Shown here: piece after piece, positions 24,934 through 32,677 of the stretch
How the letters are laid out: each line of letters starts with the position of its first letter
How positions within the stretch are numbered: the stretch's first letter is position 1
NCBI RefSeq assembly: GCF_001905385.1
Contig: NZ_LIPF01000002.1
Coordinates: forward strand, 372,001 to 436,000
From: Streptomyces sp. CB02414
Lineage (GTDB): Bacteria > Actinomycetota > Actinomycetes > Streptomycetales > Streptomycetaceae
Direction of reading: 5' to 3'
DNA length: 64,000 nucleotides
Program-made: the position numbers and the translations under genes
The notes under the pieces: generated by a model
Told to the model about the DNA's origin: nothing
The model's database searches: none
The model's input: only the letters and a program-made list of their open reading frames with translations

Positions 24934-25878
24934 CTACCCCGTGAGGGCGCGTCTCTCACGGCGCCGGCCGAGCGCGGGGCCGCGGCGCTCACCGGGGCCC
25001 CCGCGCTCACCGAGGGCGCGGCGCTCGTCGAGAGCCCGGCCCCGGCCCGGGTCGGCGTCGTACTCCGGCGGTGTCGCGGAGCAGAACACGCACCGGTCGC
25101 CGATGACGTCGATGCCGCACCAGTGGCACCTGCTCTGCCGCACGGACGCGACCAGCTGGTAGAGGACCGACAGGTCGGGCAGGTAGGCGCAGAACTCGGT
25201 CAGCTTGCCGGTGCCCCACCAGCCCGGGGAGTCGGCGGGCAGCGGCAGCTCGCGCAGGCCCTGCACCCGCCAGGACGGGGCGAGGGTGCCGGTGACCCAG
25301 TCGGGTGCGAGCTGCCCCTTGGCGACCAGCAGCCAGGTCCCGAACTCCGGCCCGTCGAGGGCGGCGTCCGGCCCGATCCGCACCAGTTGCGGGACGGGGT
25401 GGGCGACGACACCGAACTGGCTTCCCGGCATCCATGACCTGGCGTGCGACTTGAGCCCCACGGGGACGTGGTCCAGCCGGGCGACCGAGCCGAGGAGCGC
25501 GCCGGCGTGGATGTAGTGGGTGAGGAGGCGGCCGGCCGAGGCGAGGACGCCGGGGCTGAGGTCGCAGGAGGCGAGCTGGCGCAACTGGCGGGCCAGCACC
25601 GCGAGTCCGAGCGGGGGCAGGGGCGGCCGGAACAGGGCGATCCGGTCGGTCTCCAGGAGGGCGCGGACGGTGTGCAGCCGGCGTTCCACACTCGCCGGGA
25701 GGACCTGCGAGCACACCACGATCACATGGCCGTGCTGCTCGACCAGCCCCTGCAGCTCGGCCAGCACCTGCTCCAGCGGACGCTGGTCGACGTCCTGGAG
25801 CACGGTCGCGGGCAGCGTCCGATCGTCCTGCGGCGGCAGTGCCATGTCGGCACTGGTCACGGCAATGGCAGTTGGCAC
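24934..25878 (-). CDS. Zinc-ribbon protein heading the Tad operon
   Basis: GTG at 25878 with GGGGAG about 7 bases upstream gives 314 aa; the frame is open for another 2.2 kb upstream but that part is a shadow of the chitinase. Mostly soluble, with predicted alpha/beta sequence (VLQDVDQRPLEQVLAELQGLVEQHGHVIVVCSQ, RPPLPPLGLAVLARQLRQL). A C-terminal zinc ribbon CHWCG-x7-CVFC lies near residue 280, and the tail is Arg/Gly-rich. The family is not one I can name. Position as first gene, 92 bp before cpaB, suggests a cytoplasmic Tad accessory or regulatory role. Confidence 0.7.
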   Translation of the reverse strand: MPTAIAVTSADMALPPQDDRTLPATVLQDVDQRPLEQVLAELQGLVEQHGHVIVVCSQVLPASVERRLHTVRALLETDRIALFRPPLPPLGLAVLARQLRQLASCDLSPGVLASAGRLLTHYIHAGALLGSVARLDHVPVGLKSHARSWMPGSQFGVVAHPVPQLVRIGPDAALDGPEFGTWLLVAKGQLAPDWVTGTLAPSWRVQGLRELPLPADSPGWWGTGKLTEFCAYLPDLSVLYQLVASVRQSRCHWCGIDVIGDRCVFCSATPPEYDADPGRGRALDERRALGERGGPGERRGPALGRRRERRALTG

Positions 25879-26015
25879 GCGCGGCTCCCCGTCTCCCCAT
25901 GCCCGTCGGCGTGCCGGTGTTACTCCGGCACACCCGGATGACTTCACTGCGTGACTACCTGAGCACTGTATCCACGCGTCTGTGACCGGAGAACAGCGTT
26001 TCTGTAGCTGTGGAA

Positions 26016-26036
26016 CAACTTGTGTGGCACAAGTTG
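26016..26036. promoter_or_regulatory. Perfect 9-base inverted repeat upstream of Tad operon
   Basis: Arms CAACTTGTG and CACAAGTTG are separated by TGG, about 140 bp upstream of the first Tad gene and 180 bp upstream of the chitinase start. A TTGACG hexamer on the minus strand (26037-26042) abuts it, so it would overlap a Tad promoter. The symmetry fits a repressor dimer site. No regulator gene is adjacent. Confidence 0.55.
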
Positions 26037-26163
26037 CGTCAAAACGGGGCAGGTTGAGCATTTCCCGGTCACGGCTCGGGCGGCACGCGACCTCATCTCG
26101 GACGCCGCCAAGTCCGCGAGGCGGCACCGAACTTGGTCCGTACCTACCTCTTGACACCTTCAA

Positions 26164-26179
26164 TTGGTCTGGACCACCT
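26164..26179. promoter_or_regulatory. DasR-responsive element (dre) for the chitinase gene
   Basis: Core TGGTCTGGACCA (26165-26176) matches the Streptomyces dre consensus, whose core is TGGTCTAGACCA, with one mismatch. A weaker copy, TGGTCCGTACCT, lies at about 26134-26145. A -35-like TTGACA is at 26151-26156, so the site would overlap the promoter. DasR is the GntR-family N-acetylglucosamine regulator that represses chitinase genes, so this gene is expected to be under its control. Confidence 0.75.
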
Positions 26180-26217
26180 TGTATCTCACTGCCCCCATCT
26201 CCCCACCGGAGGCCCCC

Positions 26218-27954
26218 ATGGACCCCGTACGCCGACGTACCGGCGGACAGACCGGCAGACAGTTCGGCAGACGGACGAAGTTCTGGGCGGGTGCCGTCAC
26301 CGCCGCGCTCGCCCTCTCCGTCACCGCCGTCGGCCAGGCGTCCGCCGCCGACGTCAACAACGCGAGGAACGCCGGCTTCGAGGCCGGACTGAGCGACTGG
26401 ACCTGCTCGGCGAACAGCGGTACGACCGTCTCCTCCCCGGCACACGGCGGCTCCGCCGCGCTGAAGGCGACGCCGAACGGGCAGGACAACGCCCGCTGCT
26501 CCCAGACGGTGAAGGTCAAGCCCGGCTCGACGTACGACCTGAGCGCCTGGGTGCAGGGCGGGTACGCCTACCTGGGCGTGACCGGCACGGGCACGACCGA
26601 CGTCTCGACGTGGACCCCGGACTCGACCGCCTGGAAGCAGCTGCGGACGACCTTCACCACGGGCTCCTCCACCACCTCCGTGACGGTCTACACGCACGGC
26701 TGGTACGGGCAGTCCGCCTACTACGCCGACGACCTCTCCGTCTTCGGCCCGGACGGCGGCGGCGGTGACGACGGCGGCCCCGAGCCCACGGTGCCGGCCA
26801 CCCCGGCCGGCCTGAGCGTCTCCGGCACGACCTCCACCTCCGCGTCCCTCGCCTGGAACACGGTCTCCGGCGCCACCGGCTACAACGTCTACCGCGACGG
26901 CACGAAGGTGACGGCGGTGACCGGCACGTCGGCGACCGTGACCGGCCTCGCGGCCTCGACGTCGTACTCCTTCCAGGTCACGGCCACCAACGCGGCCGGT
27001 GAGTCGGCGAAGTCGGCGGCGGTCACGGCCCGCACCACGGCGCCGGACGACGGCGGCGGCGACGGCGACCTGCCCAAGCACGCGGTGACCGGCTACTGGC
27101 AGAACTTCGACAACGGCGCGGAGGTCCAGCGGATCTCGGACGTCTCCTCCCAGTACGACATCATCGCGGTGGCCTTCGCGGACGCGACCGGCACTCCGGG
27201 CGCGGTGGACTTCAACCTCGACACGGCCGGCCTCGACGGCTACACGGTCGACCAGTTCAAGGCGGACGTCCGGGCCAAGCAGGCGGCCGGCAAGAAGGTC
27301 ATCATCTCGGTGGGCGGCGAGAAGGGCACCGTCTCGGTGAACGACGCGGCCTCCGCGACCAACTTCGCGAACTCCGTGTACGCGGTGATGCAGGAGTACG
27401 GCTTCGACGGCGTCGACATCGACCTGGAGAACGGCCTCAACGCGACCTACATGACGCAGGCCCTGCGCGCCCTGTCGGCGAAGGCGGGCCCGGACATGAT
27501 CCTGACGATGGCGCCGCAGACCATCGACATGCAGTCGACGTCCGGCTCGTACTTCCGGACGGCGCTGAACGTGAAGGACATCCTCACCGTCGTCAACATG
27601 CAGTACTACAACAGCGGCACGATGCTGGGCTGCGACGGCAAGGTGTACGCGCAGGGCACGGTCGACTTCCTCACCGCCCTGGCCTGCATCCAGCTGGAGA
27701 ACGGCCTCGACCCGTCCCAGGTGGGCCTCGGCCTCCCGGCCTCCACCCGCGCGGCCGGCGGCGGCTACGTCGCCCCGTCGGTGGTCAACGCCGCCCTGGA
27801 CTGCCTCACCAAGGGCACGAACTGCGGCTCCTTCAAGCCGTCGAGGACGTACCCCGACCTGCGGGGCGCGATGACCTGGTCCACGAACTGGGACGCGACG
27901 TCGGGCAACGCGTGGTCCAACGTGGTGGGACCGCACGTGGACGCGCTGCCTTAG
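26218..27954 (+). CDS. Secreted GH18 chitinase with CBM and fibronectin type III domain
   Basis: 578 aa from ATG 26218 (GGAGG 6 bases upstream). Signal peptide about 1-44 (FWAGAVTAALALSVTAVGQASA). A carbohydrate-binding beta domain follows (about 46-180, NAGFEAGLSDWTC...YYADDLSVFG), then a Gly/Asp linker, one FnIII domain (about 195-283, PAGLSVSGTTSTSASLAWN) and a GH18 barrel (about 297-578). The catalytic motif DGVDIDLE ends in Glu404. The bacterial small-chitinase pattern (AVTGYWQNFDNGA, MAPQTIDMQ, VVNMQYYNS) is intact. Exported for chitin breakdown. Confidence 0.93.
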   Translation: MDPVRRRTGGQTGRQFGRRTKFWAGAVTAALALSVTAVGQASAADVNNARNAGFEAGLSDWTCSANSGTTVSSPAHGGSAALKATPNGQDNARCSQTVKVKPGSTYDLSAWVQGGYAYLGVTGTGTTDVSTWTPDSTAWKQLRTTFTTGSSTTSVTVYTHGWYGQSAYYADDLSVFGPDGGGGDDGGPEPTVPATPAGLSVSGTTSTSASLAWNTVSGATGYNVYRDGTKVTAVTGTSATVTGLAASTSYSFQVTATNAAGESAKSAAVTARTTAPDDGGGDGDLPKHAVTGYWQNFDNGAEVQRISDVSSQYDIIAVAFADATGTPGAVDFNLDTAGLDGYTVDQFKADVRAKQAAGKKVIISVGGEKGTVSVNDAASATNFANSVYAVMQEYGFDGVDIDLENGLNATYMTQALRALSAKAGPDMILTMAPQTIDMQSTSGSYFRTALNVKDILTVVNMQYYNSGTMLGCDGKVYAQGTVDFLTALACIQLENGLDPSQVGLGLPASTRAAGGGYVAPSVVNAALDCLTKGTNCGSFKPSRTYPDLRGAMTWSTNWDATSGNAWSNVVGPHVDALP

Positions 27955-28043
27955 CGTCGGCCGAACCGGTTCCGGCTCCTGCCCACGCAGGGCCGCGGGG
28001 GTCACCGTTCCCCGACAGGGTTGAGCTGAGCGCAGAACCGCCA

Positions 28044-28079
28044 GGAGCCCGCCCCGGCACGAATACCGGGGCGGGCTCC
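28044..28079. terminator. Bidirectional hairpin terminator between convergent genes
   Basis: Perfect 14-base stem, GGAGCCCGCCCCGG against its exact complement, with an 8-base loop. It lies between the chitinase stop (27954) and the stop of the convergent 28094 gene. There is no U tract, as is usual in Streptomyces. Confidence 0.85.
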
Positions 28080-28093
28080 ACCTCATGTGATCG

Positions 28094-28522
28094 TCAGCGC
28101 AGCGCTTCGAGCTCGCGCATGGGGAAGGGGTGGCCCCACTCCTTGAGGTAACGGGCTTCGCCGAATTCGACGAGGAGTTGCTCCGCCATCGAGCGGACTT
28201 CGTCGATGAAGCCTGCGGTGGACACCCGCCCGGCCCAGATCGGTTTGCCGCCGGCCCACCGGTTCACGGTCGACTGGACGTTGGAGAAGCAGACGATCTG
28301 CACGTAGACGTCTTCTCGGGCATCGGAAAAGAACACCCGGGTGCCACTGGGCTCGTCCTCCAGAACCACGAAGGACGATCTGGACCCGATCTGGAGGTCG
28401 CGGGTGGATCGCAGGAGACTTTTCAGTGCGTCACCCAGGTAGGTGGTCTGGATCTCCAGGTCCTTCCCTGCGGCACTCCAGTGCCAAGTGGCGGTTCCCG
28501 GGCCCATCAATTTCCAGTACAT
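28094..28522 (-). CDS. Hypothetical protein
   Basis: 142 aa with no signal peptide or membrane segment. It contains MGPGTATWHWSAAGKDLEI, SSFVVLEDEPSGTRVFFSD and FIDEVRSMAEQLLVEFGEARYLKEWG. Mixed strand and helix composition resembles small immunity-like or SUKH-type Streptomyces proteins only loosely, so no family is assigned. AAGGAG sits 13 bases before the ATG. It is a single-gene unit ending at the shared terminator. Confidence 0.65.
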   Translation of the reverse strand: MYWKLMGPGTATWHWSAAGKDLEIQTTYLGDALKSLLRSTRDLQIGSRSSFVVLEDEPSGTRVFFSDAREDVYVQIVCFSNVQSTVNRWAGGKPIWAGRVSTAGFIDEVRSMAEQLLVEFGEARYLKEWGHPFPMRELEALR

Positions 28523-28622
28523 CGCTCTATCAGCTCCTTAGTCCAGCTGGTCGGGATCGAGCGGACTGCCTGGCTCCGCCGCGGTCAGAGGTCAAGGGGA
28601 CCACGGCCGGTCGAGGCACGGC

Positions 28623-28637
28623 TCACAGGACCTGTGA
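28623..28637. promoter_or_regulatory. 15-bp palindrome upstream of the sigma factor gene
   Basis: TCACAGG-A-CCTGTGA is perfectly symmetric and lies 87 bp upstream of the sigma gene start. A TGAAAC hexamer (28646-28651), similar to ECF-type -35 boxes, follows closely. A repressor site or autoregulatory promoter is possible. Confidence 0.4.
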
Positions 28638-28723
28638 AGCCCGTATGAAACATTTCCAGAGGCCCACCGCATCAGTGAGGTGAAGGCAGTACACGGCAGC
28701 GGTGAGTGCGGGGGAACGCGAGT

Positions 28724-29233
28724 ATGAGACAGGCGCGGGCGGACGAGTACGCCGAGTTCGCGGTGGCGCGGGCCGGACACCTGTACCGGTCCGCCTGTCT
28801 GCTCACCGCCGGGGACACGCACCTGGCCGAGGACCTCGTCCAGGAGACCTTCGGGCGGCTGTACGTCCGCTGGGGACGCGTGTCCCGGGTGGGGAACCCC
28901 GCCGGGTACGCCCAGACCGTGCTCACCCGCGTCTTCCTCGCCCACCAGCGGCGGCGCAGCAGCCGGGAACGGGCCACCGACGTGTTCCCGGACCTGCCCG
29001 GCGCCGGGGACGGCGACGCCTCGCTGCGGCTGACGCTGCTGGACGCGCTGGCGCGGCTGCCCGCCAAGGACCGGGCCGTGGTCGTCCTGCGGTACTGGGA
29101 GGACCGGTCGATCGAGGAGACCGCCGACGTCATGAACGTCAGCTCGGCGGCCGTGCGGACCCGGTGCTCCCGGGCGCTGGGCCGGCTGCGTGACCTGCTC
29201 GGCGAGGAGCTCGCGGAGTACGCCAGATACTGA
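28724..29233 (+). CDS. SigE-family ECF RNA polymerase sigma factor
   Basis: About 169 aa from ATG 28724 (GGGGGAA upstream; other starts at 28702/28706 are possible). Region 2: YAEFAVARAGHLYRSACLLTAGDTHLAEDLVQETFGRLYVRW. Region 4: LTLLDALARLPAKDRAVVVLRYWEDRSIEETADVMNVSSAAVRTRCSRAL. This matches the SigE (SACE/streptomycete) subfamily that usually works with a downstream membrane protein. The next gene, 81 bp on, encodes such a protein. Confidence 0.9.
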   Translation: MRQARADEYAEFAVARAGHLYRSACLLTAGDTHLAEDLVQETFGRLYVRWGRVSRVGNPAGYAQTVLTRVFLAHQRRRSSRERATDVFPDLPGAGDGDASLRLTLLDALARLPAKDRAVVVLRYWEDRSIEETADVMNVSSAAVRTRCSRALGRLRDLLGEELAEYARY

Positions 29234-29314
29234 CGTAACCGATCTCGTTCCCCCGATCCCACTCCCCCACTTCGGCTCTCACTTCTCCCATCCATGCGGA
29301 AAGGGTGGTTCGCC

Positions 29315-30601
29315 ATGCCCGAAAACCAGGACCAGGAAATCTTCGAGGAGCGGCTCTCCGCCGCCCTGCACCAGACCGGCGGGGGTTTCCACGCCGACCG
29401 TTCGGCCCTCGTCACCGGCGGGCGGGTCCGCGGGCGGCGGGCGCTGACGCGGCGCCGGGCCGGGGTGCTGGGCGGGGTGGCCGGGGTCGCGCTGGTCGGG
29501 GTGGGCGGGGCGATGCTGCTGCCGCAGGGGAACGCCGACGGACGGGACGTCTCCGCCGCGACCACCGGGGCCACGTCACAGCCCTCGGCCTCGGCCACGA
29601 CGCCCGCTCCGCCTCCCGTCTCCGGCGACACCATCCTCGGTGAGCTCAAGAAGCTGCTTCCCGAGGGTGAGTTCAGCCAGGAGGACGCCCGGGGGTCGGC
29701 CGACCAGCCTTCGCCGTACGCGTATGTCGTGTACGACGACGGGGAGGGGGCCGCCGCGATCAGCATGGGCCTCTACCGGGTGGAACCGGGCAGCGCTCAG
29801 GTCCGCCAGCTCATGGAGTGTCCCGACGAGACGTTCGTCCCGCACGACTCCTGCTCCTCCACCCGACTGCCCGACGGCTCGCTGCTGCGGCTGTTCAAGG
29901 GCTACGAGTATCCCGACAAGCGCGTCGAGACCAAGCTCTGGACCGCCGACCTGGTCACGGACAAGGGGCAGCACGTCAGCCTGAGCGAGTGGAACGCGCC
30001 CGCGCAGAAGGGCGCGCCCGTCTCCCGTGCGGAGCCTCCGCTGTCGGCCGAGCAGCTGAAGGAGGTCGTCACGGCGGAGGTGTGGCGCCAGGTCGTGGAC
30101 GCGATTCCCAAGGACCCGAAGTCCGTCGAGCCCACCAAGGCCGCCCCGCCCGCCGGCGAACCGCCTGCCCCCGTCTCCGGCAAGGACGCCAACGAGACGC
30201 TGGTCGGACTGCTCCCGGAGGGGCTGGACGTGGTCAAGGAGGGCGGGCAGGAGAGCGGGTTCACCTACGTCGTCGTCGATGACGGGCAGGGTGAGAGCCT
30301 CGTCCAGGTCAACGTCCAGTACGGGATGGACGACGTCGCCGGCCAGCTCTACGGCGGTGGGGAGGAGCTTCCCGACGGCACCCTGGTCAAGACACGGCAG
30401 GGAATCGGGGACGACCGGGTCCCGGGGGTGCTCATGTGGACCGCCGACACCCTGCGGCCCGGCAAGGACGGCTTCCGCGTGGTGATCAGCGCCTTCAACA
30501 ACGGCGCCGCGCACGCCGAGCCGTCCCGTGCCACTCCCGCGCTGACCATCGACCAGCTGCGGGAGATGGCGCTCAGCCCGGAGTGGGACAAGCTTCGGTA
30601 A
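29315..30601 (+). CDS. Membrane-anchored partner of the sigma factor, with duplicated outer domain
   Basis: 428 aa from ATG 29315. A short cytoplasmic N-terminus (QEIFEERLSAALHQTGGGFHADR) of the kind found after SigE-type sigma genes is followed by one span (about 52-69, AGVLGGVAGVALVGVGGAML) and two outer repeats. Repeat 1 (about 105-275) has LKKLLPEGEFSQED, YAYVVYDDGEGA, LPDGSLLRLFKGYE and LSAEQLKEVVTAEVW. Repeat 2 (about 290-428) has LVGLLPEGLDVVKE, FTYVVVDDGQGE, LPDGTLVKTRQGIG and LTIDQLREMALSPEW. It probably modulates the sigma factor; no zinc-binding anti-sigma motif is present. Confidence 0.75.
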   Translation: MPENQDQEIFEERLSAALHQTGGGFHADRSALVTGGRVRGRRALTRRRAGVLGGVAGVALVGVGGAMLLPQGNADGRDVSAATTGATSQPSASATTPAPPPVSGDTILGELKKLLPEGEFSQEDARGSADQPSPYAYVVYDDGEGAAAISMGLYRVEPGSAQVRQLMECPDETFVPHDSCSSTRLPDGSLLRLFKGYEYPDKRVETKLWTADLVTDKGQHVSLSEWNAPAQKGAPVSRAEPPLSAEQLKEVVTAEVWRQVVDAIPKDPKSVEPTKAAPPAGEPPAPVSGKDANETLVGLLPEGLDVVKEGGQESGFTYVVVDDGQGESLVQVNVQYGMDDVAGQLYGGGEELPDGTLVKTRQGIGDDRVPGVLMWTADTLRPGKDGFRVVISAFNNGAAHAEPSRATPALTIDQLREMALSPEWDKLR

Positions 30602-30625
30602 GGACGGCGACGGTCCGGGCGGCGG

Positions 30626-31954
30626 TCAGAAGAAGTTGGCCCAAGGCTGGTCCCAGACCTCCTTCACGCACAGCACCAGGAACAGCAGGCCCGCGATCGT
30701 GAGCATGCCGTTGCTGAGCCAGCCGTTGCGCCACTCGGCCGGTGTGCGGGAGGAGTTGAGGAGCCAGACCAGGGTCAGGGCGAGGAAGGGCATGAAGGCC
30801 GCGCCCAGGACGCCGTAGATGATGACCAGGCGGAAGGGTTCGCCCTGGAAGAGCAGGACGATGGGCGGGAAGGTCAGCCACAGGAGGTACGCGCGGAAGG
30901 GCCAGGAGCGCTCGTGCTCACCGGTGGCGATCTCCTTGGCCTTGCCCGCCCGCTTGTCCCGCAGCCGGCTCACGAAGTCCGCGAACATCAGGCTCACACC
31001 GTGCCACACGCCGATGAGCGAGGTGAACGACGTGGCGAAGAAGCCGATCAGGAAGAACTTGGCCGTCGCCGTGCCGTACTCGTCCTCCAGGATGTCGCCG
31101 AGCTGCACCAGGCCCTTGCCGCCGCCGGAGAGGGCGATGTTCGCGGCGTGCAGCAGCTCCGCGCCGACGAAGAGCATGGCGACGACGAAGACGCCGGTGG
31201 TGATGTAGGCGACCCGGTTGTCCAGCCGCATCACCTTCATCCAGCCGGTGTTGGCCCAGCCCTTGGCGTTGACCCAGTAGCCGTAGGCGGCGAGCGTGAT
31301 CGTACCGCCCACGCCGCCGATCAGGCCGAGGGTGTTGAGGACGGAGTCCTCTCCGTCGGGGATGACGGGGAGGAGGCCGGCGAAGGCGTCGCCCAGGTTG
31401 GGGGCGACCCGGATCGCCAGGTAGACCGTCACCACGAACATGACGCCGACCAGGACCGTCATGACCTTCTCGAAGACGGCGTACTTGTTGAACCAGACGA
31501 AGACCAGGCCGACCACGCCGCAGGCCACGCCCCACCATTCGAGGTCCATCACGCCGGGGAAGAGGGCCTGCAAGGGCAGGGCGCTGGACGACATCGCCGC
31601 CGCGCCGTAGGAGAAGCCCCAGATCACGACGTAGAACGCGAAGAACCACGTCGTCCAGCGGCCCAGGCTGGCCCAGCCGTCGAAGAGGGTGCGGCCGGTG
31701 GAGAGGTGCCAGCGGCCCGCCGCCTCGGCCAGGGAGATCTTGACCAGGCAGCCGAGGACCGCCGCCCACAGCAGGGTGTAGCCGAAGTTGCTGCCCGCGA
31801 TCAGGGTGGCCACGAGGTCGCCGGCACCGACCCCGGTCGCCGCGACGACGATGCCGGGGCCGATGTAGCGCCAACTGGATTTGCGGGGTGCCGAGTCGGG
31901 GCCGTGTGGTGTCCCCGTGGCCTTGTCACTGGTGTTGCCCGTGGTGTCCGCCAT
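30626..31954 (-). CDS. Nramp-related divalent-metal transporter, divergent subtype
   Basis: 442 aa, about 11 membrane spans, with the Nramp/NRAMP-like order WRYIGPGIVVAATGVGAGDLVATLI near the N-terminus and FLIGFFATSFTSLIGVWHGV in span 8. The canonical DPGN metal motif of span 1 is replaced by G-V-G-A-G-D, and the usual A-x-x-M-P-H of span 6 by TLAAYGYWVNAKGW, so its substrate is probably not Mn/Fe as in classical MntH. ATG 31954 has no ribosome site; TTG 31990 is an alternative. Monocistronic on the minus strand. Confidence 0.8.
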   Translation of the reverse strand: MADTTGNTSDKATGTPHGPDSAPRKSSWRYIGPGIVVAATGVGAGDLVATLIAGSNFGYTLLWAAVLGCLVKISLAEAAGRWHLSTGRTLFDGWASLGRWTTWFFAFYVVIWGFSYGAAAMSSSALPLQALFPGVMDLEWWGVACGVVGLVFVWFNKYAVFEKVMTVLVGVMFVVTVYLAIRVAPNLGDAFAGLLPVIPDGEDSVLNTLGLIGGVGGTITLAAYGYWVNAKGWANTGWMKVMRLDNRVAYITTGVFVVAMLFVGAELLHAANIALSGGGKGLVQLGDILEDEYGTATAKFFLIGFFATSFTSLIGVWHGVSLMFADFVSRLRDKRAGKAKEIATGEHERSWPFRAYLLWLTFPPIVLLFQGEPFRLVIIYGVLGAAFMPFLALTLVWLLNSSRTPAEWRNGWLSNGMLTIAGLLFLVLCVKEVWDQPWANFF

Positions 31955-32034
31955 GCGGGTCAAGAAAGCCCATGGTGGACGCTGGGACAAGAGGACGTGC
32001 GGGGATCTTCACTCGAAGGTGCCCGACCGGGGCC

Positions 32035-32613
32035 CTACTTCGCGTCGGCCGGCTCTTTTTCCTCGTCCGGCTCGGCCCGCTCCTCGCCGTCCTCGAAGTA
32101 CGTGTCCAGGACTTCGTCCAGGGCTGCTTCCCACTCCTTGAAGCGGCTCCGGGACGTCGCCTCGATCTCGATCGGGTACCAGCGGCGGTCCGGCGTGTGC
32201 ACCGTGACGGTGAACCGCTTGCCGAAGCGGCCGGTCTCCGTTTCGACGGCACCGACCTCGTCCCAGCGGAACTCGCAGCTCTGGTCGTCGAGGGCGAGAC
32301 GTACGCCCTTGTGGTCGGCGACGATCCGGGCGCGGCGGTCGGCGGCCTCGAAGACGGGGCCGTCGGGGGCCTCCGCCTCCTCGTCCTCGTCCGGTTCGTC
32401 CGTCCGCTCGGCGGTCTCCTCCGGCTCGCGGGCGTCCTCGGCCTCGGACGCGGCGTCGGACGCCTCGGCGTCCGCCTTCTCCTCGGTCGTTTCCTTCGCC
32501 GGTCTCGCGTCCTCCGGCTCACCGGTCACGGGCGCGGTGAGCCCGGGGATGAAGGCCGGGTCGAATCCGGCGCCTTCCAGGGGCTGGCTGGTCGATCCTC
32601 TGCGCTGCTCCAC
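32035..32613 (-). CDS. Hypothetical protein with acidic linker and PH-like C-terminal domain
   Basis: 192 aa from GTG 32613. A CATACT -10-like box lies 7 bases before the start and there is no ribosome site, so the message is probably leaderless. A frame to 32661 exists. The N-terminal third contains FDPAFIPGLTAPVTG. A very Glu/Asp/Ala-rich linker follows (about 40-90), then a beta-rich domain (ARIVADHKGVRLALDDQSCEFRWDEVGAVE, KRFTVTVHTPDRRWYPIEIE) reminiscent of a PH-like fold. Role unknown. Confidence 0.7.
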   Translation of the reverse strand: MEQRRGSTSQPLEGAGFDPAFIPGLTAPVTGEPEDARPAKETTEEKADAEASDAASEAEDAREPEETAERTDEPDEDEEAEAPDGPVFEAADRRARIVADHKGVRLALDDQSCEFRWDEVGAVETETGRFGKRFTVTVHTPDRRWYPIEIEATSRSRFKEWEAALDEVLDTYFEDGEERAEPDEEKEPADAK

Positions 32614-32677
32614 AGCGGGCAGTATGGTCGACGAACCTGTGCCGGACACAGCCAGCCCCAACTTCGTTATCAGACGC

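Noticed and set aside
24934..28086. Minus-strand ORF of 1050 codons
   Set aside because: Only the first third (24934-25878) has gene-like sequence. The rest is antisense to the chitinase and shows Arg/Gly/Val-rich composition typical of shadow frames.
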